NCBI GenBank assembly: GCA_964502465.1
Contig: CAZCWX010000709.1
Span: forward strand, 1 to 9,314
Direction: 5' to 3'
Source: CAZCWX01 sp964502465
GTDB taxonomy: Bacteria; Desulfobacterota; Binatia; Bin18
Length of the DNA stretch: 9,314 nt
Shown here: one piece after another, positions 1 through 6,513 of the stretch
Position numbering within the stretch: position 1 is the first letter of the stretch
Layout: each line of letters starts with the position of its first letter
Program-made: the position numbers and the translations under genes
The notes under the pieces: generated by a model
Seen by the model: only the letters and a program-made list of their open reading frames with translations
What the model was told of the DNA's origin: nothing
The model's database searches: none

Positions 1-103
1 AATGCTATTCAAAAAGCTGCTTGATTTTGCCATTGAGCGCAATTTCGGACGTTCATAATTTCCAAAAACTGCACGCCTCCAGAACGCTACTATCTCAAAT
101 TCG

Positions 104-133
104 ATAAAGAAAAAAGACCAAAGAGATGTGGTC
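104..133 (-). terminator. Probable intrinsic terminator of the leftward GTPase operon
   Basis: Read on the minus strand, GACCA (133-129) pairs with TGGTC (120-116) across an 8-nt loop. The stem is followed at once by TTTTTTCTTT (115-106). It lies about 70 bases after the stop of the membrane GTPase gene. The 5-bp stem is short, but the T-tract is convincing. The plus strand has no T-run after the hairpin, so it should act in the leftward direction only. Confidence 0.55.
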
Positions 134-200
134 AATCAGTCACGCCTTGCTTTCTTCTCAATCTTGGACAAAGGAGTTAGAAGAGTGATAAGACAACAGG

Positions 201-1838
201 TTAGAATTCTTTCTCCGCTAAAACACGCTCCAATAACTTCCTTCCGACTTTCGTCCCAATGTCGAGCAAAAATTGGCCTGTCGCGCGAGCCTGGCGGACG
301 AGCAGTTCCCACTGTTCTCTCTGTCGCAGCATCTTGAGAGTGCGTAACAAAAGTGTTCGCTTCGCAGTCGGAAGGGTATCAATGAGGAGTGGGATGAGCC
401 CCTCCTCGACGTTATACAGCCGTTCAGGTCGCAGACACACTGGCACGACTGCTTCTGCAGCAACCCCAAGATCCGCAGCAACCGCTTCCAATGCACCTCG
501 AATTGACTGTTCCTTCGGTGAGAACGGAGAGACAATATTGTATGGAGGCGTCCACTCCAGGGGCGGACGTAGCCGATCGATATGCGTTAAGACCACTGCC
601 ACCGGAGGAGGAGATAATTCTGGCCGAGCACTAAAATACTCGCGGAGTTGTGTGAGCAGACGTCGGTCCGGCTCGCGGGCAGCGTTAACAGCCGAGACAA
701 TTAATATGACCAAGTCAGCGCGCAGAGCTTCAGAGAACGCTTCCTCCATCCGTTCTTTGGGTAAAATAGGATCTTCGTACCCACCCATGTCAGTCACAAT
801 GACCGATCCCTCCAGATCCGGGCGTTCCAGGAGATAATGGGTCACCCTGACAGTCGTGGGGATGACATCGGTCGCAGCGCGCACGTCACCAAAGAGGGCA
901 TTCACCAGGCTCGATTTGCCAGCTTTCACCTGGCCGAGGATCAAAATCCGCAGCGGTTCGATTCTCTGAGCCTTGGCCTCAGCCTTACTCTCAGTACTAT
1001 TTTCTGAAAACGGCGGAAGCCCTTCCCTACGTTGGGTAAGTAATAGTTTCCCGCTGTACAGTTCGATGGCATGATACCCTACACGATCGACGTACCACCG
1101 GAGCAACCATTGATTCAGAGTTTCTCGCGTCAGATCAAACAACCGATCCGTGACAAAAATACGGAACACTGCCGTTTGCCAATTAATGAGCGGTGAGAGA
1201 AAGCGGTAGAACTGGTACGCGTCATATATGGGCTTGAGCTTTTGTCCTACACGATAACCGCGTACGGCATTCCCTATGGTAACTCGATGAGCAAAAGGAA
1301 CATTGGCGGTGACCGTCGCAAGATCACGTGCAGTTTCTTCAATGGCCCGGAGGAGCAAAGGGATCTGGACTGCCAATAACGGCTCTGGCTCGCCAGGCCG
1401 ATAGAATGAGGCGACTCGTTCTAAAATCTCTTTGCCCAGCGATAAAAGCTGATCGAGTGAGGTCAGCGTGATGTCACCACGGTCGATACGCTCCTGATAT
1501 TCCCGCATCAGTATCCAAGCTTCTTCATCACGAGGAGAAAGATCAGCCGGTGTTGTTTGTGACGGCCGAGGCAAGAACACATTGTCGCTCTGAGTCCATC
1601 GTCGGAATAAAAAATAGGCAAGGGCTTCACCGCTCAGCAAAATAAGCCCAGCCAGCCACAACCACCCTCGTTCGGAAAGCCACAAGGCGCCAACCAAACC
1701 GAATCCGCCAAGCGGCACGATGACGCAAGCAGCGAGCAACCACAGTCGCCACCAACCAAAATGTGAGGTCCACAGAGAGCCTAGAGTCTGTTGTCCAGAG
1801 TGGCCAGCAGCTTGGGTTGTAGACTCAGAATTTCTCAT
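201..1838 (-). CDS. Membrane-anchored Era/dynamin-like GTPase (N-terminal membrane hairpin, C-terminal G domain)
   Basis: A 545-residue protein if started at the ATG at 1838. An ATG at 1880 would add 14 residues that are only translated repeat, and 1838 has AGGA six bases upstream. Numbering from 1838: two hydrophobic segments at about 29-54 and 59-79 form a membrane hairpin, followed by about 200 mostly helical residues. The G domain comes next: P-loop GQVKAGKSS at about 302-310, a Pro-Thr-Thr switch I candidate near 327-329, DMGG (G3) at about 350-353 and THID (G4, a variant of N/TKxD) at about 418-421. A basic, helical tail closes the protein. The motifs show a TRAFAC-class GTPase, and the membrane hairpin places it at the inner membrane. 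The preceding GTPase gene overlaps it by 14 bases, so the two are probably translationally coupled and may work as a pair. The cellular role is unknown; YcjX/YcjF-like or dynamin-like functions are only analogies. Confidence 0.87.
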   Translation of the reverse strand: MRNSESTTQAAGHSGQQTLGSLWTSHFGWWRLWLLAACVIVPLGGFGLVGALWLSERGWLWLAGLILLSGEALAYFLFRRWTQSDNVFLPRPSQTTPADLSPRDEEAWILMREYQERIDRGDITLTSLDQLLSLGKEILERVASFYRPGEPEPLLAVQIPLLLRAIEETARDLATVTANVPFAHRVTIGNAVRGYRVGQKLKPIYDAYQFYRFLSPLINWQTAVFRIFVTDRLFDLTRETLNQWLLRWYVDRVGYHAIELYSGKLLLTQRREGLPPFSENSTESKAEAKAQRIEPLRILILGQVKAGKSSLVNALFGDVRAATDVIPTTVRVTHYLLERPDLEGSVIVTDMGGYEDPILPKERMEEAFSEALRADLVILIVSAVNAAREPDRRLLTQLREYFSARPELSPPPVAVVLTHIDRLRPPLEWTPPYNIVSPFSPKEQSIRGALEAVAADLGVAAEAVVPVCLRPERLYNVEEGLIPLLIDTLPTAKRTLLLRTLKMLRQREQWELLVRQARATGQFLLDIGTKVGRKLLERVLAEKEF

Positions 1839-3102
1839 TCTGGATCCTGGATTCTGGCTCCTGACTCCTCTTCCCTGCATTCCGCAATATCTTCATTCCT
1901 TCAGCAAACTTTTCGTCGTAAAAGGCTTTGATCTGGCCGGGACGAGGGATGTGACCATCAAAGATCACTTGATAGTAGAAACACAGGGCACACCCTAACG
2001 CATAGGTTGCTGCTCCTGCATACAGTCCAGACACCGCACTGCCAAGACCGGGAATAATCTTCAGGAGGCTCCGTGCCCCTTGACGGAAAATTACTCCTAT
2101 CCCTACTGTGCCAAGGAGTTCAAGAAACGTTTTCACTCCCAACGGTTGCCGATAGATTGAGGCGATAGTGTGTAGCATCTTCAGTTGCAGTACGCTGATA
2201 ATGGGGAGATCCGCCAATGGCAATGGGGTTGCGCCCGTAGCACCGGCAGCGAGAGCGTATGCAATAATATGGGATTGCGCTTCTCGGAAATGCAAACTCT
2301 TCAGTTCTTTCGCAAGTTCCGGCAACTGCCGCAACGTCTGGTAGACTCCATGCGGGTGTGCTTCAGCCAGCGCATTAAGAAGGGCATCACGCCCATAGAA
2401 AGGGTCAGTAAATCCATCTTCCGGTAAGGTGAAGTCAAGAGGAACAAACCGCGTTACTGGGATCCTGTTGAAAAGAGTACGCTGAAACGCTAAGGCACGG
2501 GCGAGGTCAGGGGGGACAATATGCGGGACAGGAGGGAGAGAAAAAGGATACGGAGAGAGGTGATCGGACATACTGGACGGATAGCCTTCGTGCAACGTGG
2601 TTTGCGCGACAACGACTGGTAAAGATGGCTTCGCCCAAACAACCTGCTCTAGAGCCGAGATGACCTGTCCGAGGGCCATGTCCATGGCCTTCACAACTAC
2701 AAGCAGTATGTGCGTATCCGCCTGAAAAGCAGCGAGATCTTCTCGAGGATCGTATCCAGCCTCACCAAGGCCGCGCGTGTCGAGAAAAACAGCAAGAGGA
2801 AAATGCTCGTCAGGAAAGTCATAGCGAGCGGCCCAATGGGTACATGGTTTGAACCCATCACCGATCTGGGCACGCTCGGCGCCAGTCAGGGCGCGAACGA
2901 TTGAAGTCTTTCCAGATTGCACCTTGCCAAAGAGCCAGATGACTGGAGGCGGAAGTCCCTGACGGAGGCGGTTGAGTGCAGCCTGAAGGGTTTCCTCATC
3001 AACGTGTGGGGCCAAAAGGCGGCGGAGTCGCTCCCGCATCCTTTCGGTAGATTCGCGGAAGGATACGCTCTCGTTCACCTCGGACCCCCGCTCTGTACAC
3101 AC
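1825..3102 (-). CDS. GTPase with C-terminal DUF697-like membrane domain
   Basis: About 425 residues from the GTG at 3102, which has GGA seven bases upstream and lies just after the dehydratase stop (3107-3109). A GTG at 3078 and an ATG at 3039 are alternatives; a TTG at 3171 would extend the gene into the dehydratase and has no good ribosome binding site. Numbering from 3102: P-loop GKVQSGKTS at about 59-67, switch I Thr near 88, and DTRG (G3) at about 108-111. After the next beta strand, where NKxD is expected, the sequence is VVVAQTTLHE, so G4 is not canonical. Residues about 275-382 resemble DUF697 (PF05128, as in YcjF): a small-residue-rich helix with AAGATGATPLP, then further hydrophobic segments, implying membrane insertion. 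The C-terminal 14 residues (SQEPESRIQNEKF region) are encoded by the heptanucleotide repeat and look like an accreted tail. It probably works with the downstream GTPase; substrate or partner unknown. Confidence 0.85.
   Translation of the reverse strand: MCTERGSEVNESVSFRESTERMRERLRRLLAPHVDEETLQAALNRLRQGLPPPVIWLFGKVQSGKTSIVRALTGAERAQIGDGFKPCTHWAARYDFPDEHFPLAVFLDTRGLGEAGYDPREDLAAFQADTHILLVVVKAMDMALGQVISALEQVVWAKPSLPVVVAQTTLHEGYPSSMSDHLSPYPFSLPPVPHIVPPDLARALAFQRTLFNRIPVTRFVPLDFTLPEDGFTDPFYGRDALLNALAEAHPHGVYQTLRQLPELAKELKSLHFREAQSHIIAYALAAGATGATPLPLADLPIISVLQLKMLHTIASIYRQPLGVKTFLELLGTVGIGVIFRQGARSLLKIIPGLGSAVSGLYAGAATYALGCALCFYYQVIFDGHIPRPGQIKAFYDEKFAEGMKILRNAGKRSQEPESRIQNEKF
1826..1874. repeat. 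Degenerate heptanucleotide tandem repeat at a gene junction
   Basis: Plus-strand units in strict 7-bp register: TCTCATT (1833-1839), CTGGATC, CTGGATT, CTGGCTC, CTGACTC (1861-1867) and CTCTTCC (1868-1874). The adjoining CAGAAT (1826-1831) pairs with ATTCTG (1837-1842), giving a 6-bp hairpin that contains part of the downstream start codon. The tract spans the 3' end of one GTPase gene and the 5' end of the next. Confidence 0.7.
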
Positions 3103-3106
3103 CTCT

Positions 3107-3574
3107 CTATCCGTAATAGCGGAAGAGTCCTTCAGCAACGCACACCGGCTTGTCGCCTCCTTCAACTTCAAACGTAATCCCGACAGTCACTTGAGTAGCG
3201 TTCGGCACGTCTTTGACATCCTCAACATTATTCAGGGTGGCTCGGGCTCGTACTCGTTTGCCAACCAACACGGGGGCAGGAAAGCGAAGTTTGTTGAGCC
3301 CGTAGTTGACTCCCATCCGAATCCCTTGGACTTGCCAGATCTGACTCATCAGGTGAGGGGCGAGAGAAAGGGTATAGTACCCATGCGCCACTGGTCCACC
3401 GAAAGGAGACTCTTTCTTCGCCCGCTCCACATCAATGTGGATCCACTGATGGTCATGGGTCGCATCGGCAAATGTATTCACTGCTTCCTGGGTCACCAGG
3501 TGCCACTCGGACACCCCAAGCTCTTGTCCAACCAGTGATTTGACATCTGAGAACTGAACCATTCGCGGTGCCAT
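3107..3574 (-). CDS. MaoC-like (NodN-type) hot-dog dehydratase / enoyl-CoA hydratase
   Basis: 155 residues, ATG at 3574 with AAGGAG seven bases upstream. The protein is a single hot-dog fold of the MaoC_dehydratas family (PF01575), closest to the NodN-type branch. The hydratase signature is plain: FADATHDHQWIHID at about 35-48 carries the catalytic pair Asp41 and His46 with the five-residue spacing of (R)-specific enoyl-CoA hydratases. SPFGGPVAHG (56-65) follows as the second conserved block. The expected reaction is reversible hydration of a trans-2-enoyl-CoA or related thioester in the cytoplasm; substrate chain length cannot be read from sequence. It is first in a leftward cluster with two GTPase genes, the next starting within about 5 to 30 bases. 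An acyl-CoA enzyme leading a GTPase operon is unusual. Family assignment is firm; pathway is inferred. Confidence 0.93.
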   Translation of the reverse strand: MAPRMVQFSDVKSLVGQELGVSEWHLVTQEAVNTFADATHDHQWIHIDVERAKKESPFGGPVAHGYYTLSLAPHLMSQIWQVQGIRMGVNYGLNKLRFPAPVLVGKRVRARATLNNVEDVKDVPNATQVTVGITFEVEGGDKPVCVAEGLFRYYG

Positions 3575-3673
3575 ATTTTGCTCCTTTTTTATAGATCACA
3601 GTGACTCTTTTAGCAGGTTGCTGACTGAACGCATAGCGGTATGAGTCTTCTGGAGAGTTCATTGCCTTTTTTA

Positions 3674-3693
3674 TTGACCTCCCTCTTTGTCAA
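3674..3693. promoter_or_regulatory. Inverted TTGAC-N10-GTCAA pair in the divergent intergenic region
   Basis: TTGAC (3674-3678) and GTCAA (3689-3693) form an inverted repeat with centres about 15 bp apart, placed between the divergent dehydratase and Cys-cluster genes. It could be an operator for a dimeric regulator. Read leftward, the right arm also gives a perfect TTGACA -35 hexamer (3693-3688), but no good -10 lies 16-18 bases beyond it. Five-base arms can arise by chance, so this is only a candidate. Confidence 0.25.
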
Positions 3694-3715
3694 GAAAACC
3701 TTTTCCTGGTACGTT
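3687..3715 (+). promoter_or_regulatory. Weak sigma70-like promoter candidate
   Basis: TTGTCA (3687-3692, five of six matches to the -35 consensus) is separated by 17 bases from TACGTT (3710-3715, three of six matches to the -10, keeping the TA...T positions). The ATG at 3741 lies 25 bases downstream. The -35 overlaps the inverted repeat at 3674-3693, a position where a repressor could act. The -10 is poor. Confidence 0.22.
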
Positions 3716-3740
3716 CTCTGACAAGCGACAGTCACCGTGT

Positions 3741-3944
3741 ATGAATGAGCACCCGACAGATAACCTCCCACCCGGCTTGTGCCAACACTGCTGTCATGCT
3801 CGCGAAATCGTCAGCGGTAAAGGCTCGCGGTTCCTGTACTGCTTACGCTCCGAAAGCGACGACCGTTACATGAGATATCCACGATTACCGGTTTTGCAAT
3901 GTCTAGGGTATCAGATACGGCTCCCACACCCGCAGCGCCAGTAA
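3741..3944 (+). CDS. Small conserved four-cysteine protein, putative zinc-binding
   Basis: 67 residues from the ATG at 3741. An in-frame TTG at 3687 would add 18 residues with no sign of conservation. No strong ribosome binding site is visible. Cysteines fall at 14 and 17 (CxxC, followed by Cys18), 34 and 54, the pattern of a small metal-binding knuckle. The text around them (LCQHCCHAR, then KGSRFLYC, then YPRLPVLQC) resembles a small conserved hypothetical protein family I recall from environmental proteobacterial-like genomes, with a basic patch and a YPRLPVL motif before the last Cys. No catalytic motif, signal peptide or membrane segment is seen. It probably shares a transcript with the metallopeptidase 60-170 bases downstream. 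Function is unknown; metal binding is inferred from the Cys spacing. Confidence 0.72.
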   Translation: MNEHPTDNLPPGLCQHCCHAREIVSGKGSRFLYCLRSESDDRYMRYPRLPVLQCLGYQIRLPHPQRQ

Positions 3945-4007
3945 ATTCCCCGAGCAAAAGCCATTGCACAAATGCATGAGCATGGCACAATAGGTCAGGA
4001 GAAAACC

Positions 4008-4520
4008 ATGTCGAGATCTCGCTTGCCTCGCAGGAGAAGATCGTTTCGCTCTCATCTCGCGCCGCGTTTCCCTCGCCCCTGTTTTCTCGGCCAGGAGTCA
4101 GTTGGTCGTTCGAGGAATATGCAGGCAGGTCAGCATCTTTCTTCCCAGCCAGTGAGTCTTGAAGAATTCGCTGACCTCGTTGTGCAAGCACTCGATACCC
4201 TGCCACAGGAAATTGTTGAAAAATTAGAAAATGTTGCAGTAACGGTAGAAGAACAAGCCTCTACTGATGTGCTCGAGGAAACGGGGTTAACAAACCCGCG
4301 CGAGATCTTAGGCGTATACCGTGGGATACCACGGCCATGGCGGTCAATTTTTGCTCCACTCTCCGACTTTCCTGATAAGATCGAGATTTACTATCAGCCG
4401 ATCGTGCATGCCTGTCCCTCTCCACACGAGATTAGGGAAATGGTTCGACGCGTCGTCGTGCACGAAGTCGGACATCACTTCGGCATGAGCGATCAGCAGC
4501 TGAGGGCGCTCGGGTACTAA
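4008..4520 (+). CDS. Minimal zinc metallopeptidase (zincin-like, PF06262 / DUF1025 type)
   Basis: 170 residues from the ATG at 4008, which has AGGAG six bases upstream. The alternative ATG at 4119 gives 133 residues, nearer the family's usual size of about 120-135, but has a short-spaced GAGG. Numbering from 4008: the family core begins near 48 (LEEFADLVVQALDTLP), then ENVAVTVEE, a loop with LGVYRGIP, and the strand DKIEIYYQPI. The metzincin-type HEVGHHFGMSD at 152-162 supplies zinc ligands His152, His156 and probably Asp162, with Glu153 as catalytic base. The protein ends at LRALGY, a typical terminus. No signal peptide is seen, so it should be cytoplasmic. The Arg-rich first 37 residues (RRRR, little hydrophobicity) are not part of the family and may be untranslated. 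Physiological substrates of this family are not established. Confidence 0.87.
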   Translation: MSRSRLPRRRRSFRSHLAPRFPRPCFLGQESVGRSRNMQAGQHLSSQPVSLEEFADLVVQALDTLPQEIVEKLENVAVTVEEQASTDVLEETGLTNPREILGVYRGIPRPWRSIFAPLSDFPDKIEIYYQPIVHACPSPHEIREMVRRVVVHEVGHHFGMSDQQLRALGY

Positions 4521-4839
4521 GGAGTCGCGCATCACTAAGTTGACCGTTCTCATATTGTGGTGCGGGCCTCTGGCCTGCACCAGGCCATACAGGCGAAGAC
4601 GCCTGCACCACAAGCATTGCTCAGGTCATTCTTGCGCGCTCCTCATGCCTGTGCAGGCAGGCGAAATCGGGAATCCGGCGGACGCTCATGCCGTTCGAGA
4701 CGCTCACAGCACTTTTTAACTAACAATGCGGGAGTACCAGCCCGGATGAGCGCTGCACTCTGGCAGGATATACAGCGCTTGCAGGAGGTCGCAGTTTGTT
4801 ATACCAGGCCAGTCACCAGCGAGAGAGGAGGTCTTGCGT
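4521..4839. other. Non-coding gap between metallopeptidase and amidase genes
   Basis: No coding region is credible in this gap. It holds the structured REP-like element at 4555-4613, a second small palindrome TGCCTG-TG-CAGGCA at 4644-4657, and a degenerate stretch near 4658-4680 that recalls the common CATTC...GGGAATCC intergenic repeat. No intrinsic terminator was found for the metallopeptidase. TTGCAG (4779-4784) and TATACC (4800-4805) could be a promoter for the amidase, but the spacing is only 15 bases. Confidence 0.5.
4555..4613. repeat. REP/MITE-like multi-hairpin element
   Basis: Terminal arms TTGTGGTGC (4555-4563) and GCACCACAA (4605-4613) are exact 9-bp inverted repeats. They enclose hairpin GGCCTG-CAC-CAGGCC (4572-4586) and hairpin CAGGCG-AAGA-CGCCTG (4590-4605, whose last base is the first base of the right arm). 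The result is a compact multi-branch fold of 59 bases. This looks like a non-autonomous dispersed element of the REPIN/MITE kind. No obvious target-site duplication was seen. Confidence 0.65.
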
Positions 4840-6288
4840 ATGCCCCAAGATCTAGCGTTTCTGGACGGGATCGCTCAGGCTGAGTTGATCCGCAAAGGAG
4901 AAGTGACACCGCTTGAACTCGTCGATGCGGCGATCACACGGATTGAGAAGATCAACCCACAGCTCAATGCGGTCATTATACCGCTTTTCGAGAAAGCTCG
5001 TGCCCAAGCCGCACAGTTGCGAGACATCCCGAATGGCCCTTTTCGCGGCGTACCTTTTCTGCTGAAAGACCTGGTCTGCACCTCGGCAGGAGACCCGATA
5101 CACAACGGGATGCGTCTCCTCAAAGACGCCAATTTCATCGCCCCTCATGATACCTACTTAGCAGCAAAGTTCCGTCAGGCCGGTTTTATTACTGTGGGGA
5201 GGACCAACACCCCGGAACTCGGACTGAATGGGACCACTGAGCCAGAAGCTTATGGCCCTACCCATAATCCCTGGGACCTGAACCGCTCACCTGGTGGCTC
5301 AAGCGGGGGTTCTGCGGCTGCCGTGGCAGCAGGTTTGGTGCCAGTTGCTCACGCCAACGACGGGGGGGGATCGATTCGCATCCCAGCGAGCGAGTGCGGT
5401 CTTGTCGGTCTCAAGCCCTCACGTGGTCGGGTCTCTCTTGGCCCTGATGTCGGTGATGCGTGGCACGGGTTGGCTATCGAAGGTGTCGTCACCCGTTCCG
5501 TGCGAGACTCTGCAGCCGTACTTGAAGCCATTGCTGGTATGATGCCCGGTGACCCGTATGCGGCCCCATCAAAGCAGCGACCATTTTCCGAAGAAGTTGG
5601 GGCGAATCCCGGTCGGCTGCGCATTGGGTTCATGCAGCGCTCTCCATCAGGTGGCGCACCGCTGCATCCTGACTGCGTCGCGGCGGTCGAGGATGTCGGG
5701 CGACTGCTCGCATCGCTCGGGCACACCGTCGAGGAGTCTCATCCGCCGGCATTGGATGAGCACGAGTGCATCTCTCACTTCACAACCATCGTCGCCTGCC
5801 ACACGGTGGCAACCCTGGACATGTTAGGTCAACTGGTCGGGAGGGCTCTGACACAAAACGACATGGAGCTGTGGACGTGGATATTTGCGGAGAGGGGTCG
5901 GAACCGCCCCGCAGCGCAGTATCTTGCCTCAGCCAACTGGGTGCAGGTGTGGACACGCCGTGTCGCCCAATGGTGGGCGGAGGGGTTTGATTTACTGCTG
6001 ACACCAACTCTTGCAGCGCCACCGCCGCCACTTGGGACGCTCATCGCGCATCCGGACAATCCAACTCAGGGTTGGGATCGCCTGTTAGACTTGATACAAT
6101 TTACCCCCGCATACAATATGACCGGCCAACCAGCAATCTCGTTGCCGCTGTATTGGAATGCCGCAGGCCTCCCGATCGGGACACACCTTGTTGCGGCTTT
6201 TGGTCGCGAAGATCTGCTCATTCAGGTGGCATCCCAACTCGAGCAGGCCAGGCCGTGGAAGGACCAGTATCCACCGGTACATGCATAA
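4840..6288 (+). CDS. Amidase-signature hydrolase, 6-aminohexanoate-cyclic-dimer-hydrolase (NylA)-like
   Basis: 482 residues from the ATG at 4840, which has AGGAGG eight bases upstream; the TTG at 4834 is too close to that site. It is a full-length amidase signature enzyme (PF01425), hydrolysing amide bonds through an unusual Ser-cisSer-Lys triad. All three residues are present: Lys76 in FRGVPFLLKDL, the cis-Ser154 in PGGSSGGS, and the nucleophile Ser178 in DGGGSIRIPA, with the expected 24-residue spacing between serines. The start (NAVIIPLFEKA), TTEPEA, and the C-terminal QPAISLP and GREDLL blocks resemble, from memory, the NylA/cyclic-dimer hydrolase branch more than GatA. No gatB or gatC neighbour is visible, which argues against tRNA amidotransferase. 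No signal peptide, so cytoplasmic. The natural substrate cannot be fixed from sequence. Confidence 0.93.
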   Translation: MPQDLAFLDGIAQAELIRKGEVTPLELVDAAITRIEKINPQLNAVIIPLFEKARAQAAQLRDIPNGPFRGVPFLLKDLVCTSAGDPIHNGMRLLKDANFIAPHDTYLAAKFRQAGFITVGRTNTPELGLNGTTEPEAYGPTHNPWDLNRSPGGSSGGSAAAVAAGLVPVAHANDGGGSIRIPASECGLVGLKPSRGRVSLGPDVGDAWHGLAIEGVVTRSVRDSAAVLEAIAGMMPGDPYAAPSKQRPFSEEVGANPGRLRIGFMQRSPSGGAPLHPDCVAAVEDVGRLLASLGHTVEESHPPALDEHECISHFTTIVACHTVATLDMLGQLVGRALTQNDMELWTWIFAERGRNRPAAQYLASANWVQVWTRRVAQWWAEGFDLLLTPTLAAPPPPLGTLIAHPDNPTQGWDRLLDLIQFTPAYNMTGQPAISLPLYWNAAGLPIGTHLVAAFGREDLLIQVASQLEQARPWKDQYPPVHA

Positions 6289-6383
6289 GAGCGTCCAACA
6301 AAATGACGGAAAACGCAACGTATCAAAGTCTCAGGACCGTGAGACAAAACTCCGGCCGAACAGCGGAGCAGAGGAGACGAGGC

Positions 6384-6461
6384 TGTCATTGCAAGGAGCG
6401 GTACGCGACGAAGCAATCTCTGTTTGTGGGCAAAGATTGCTTCGCTCCGCTCGCAATGACA
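6384..6461. repeat. 78-bp imperfect palindrome, dispersed intergenic repeat type
   Basis: Outer arms TGTCATTGC (6384-6392) and GCAATGACA (6453-6461) match exactly, as do inner arms CGAAGCAATCT (6409-6419) and AGATTGCTTCG (6434-6444), around a 14-nt loop. GAGCGG (6396-6401) and CCGCTC (6447-6452) pair between them. The left half is 8 bases longer than the right. Wording of this kind (CATTGCGAGGAGC, GAAGCAATC) is familiar as a widespread multi-copy intergenic element in several bacterial phyla. Confidence 0.75.
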
Positions 6462-6513
6462 CCTTGACCTTATGCTATGCGGTGGGGGTTTTGTCCCATA
6501 GTCCTTACTTGTA

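Noticed and set aside
2..58. Open frame of 18 codons ending in a stop at 56-58, possibly the tail of a rightward gene entering from the left
   Set aside because: Too short to recognise and no composition or motif support. It would sit well against the terminator at 104-133 but cannot be shown.
259..837. 192-codon rightward open frame
   Set aside because: Lies antisense inside the GTPase domain, with Arg/Ser-rich low-information sequence and no family resemblance.
3453..3662. 69-codon leftward open frame upstream of the dehydratase
   Set aside because: Overlaps the dehydratase start in another frame and ignores its clear AAGGAG site. No recognisable domain.
4557..4883. 108-codon open frame across the REP-like element and amidase start
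   Set aside because: It runs through an inverted-repeat element and the amidase ribosome binding site, so it is repeat-derived reading, not a gene.
4840..6288. GatA subunit of tRNA amidotransferase
   Set aside because: No gatB or gatC nearby, and the N- and C-terminal blocks fit the catabolic cyclic-dimer-hydrolase-like branch better.
6328..6345. GTCTCA...TGAGAC hairpin as a terminator for the amidase
   Set aside because: The stem is followed by AAAAC on the plus strand and only TTTG on the minus strand, so there is no usable T-tract.
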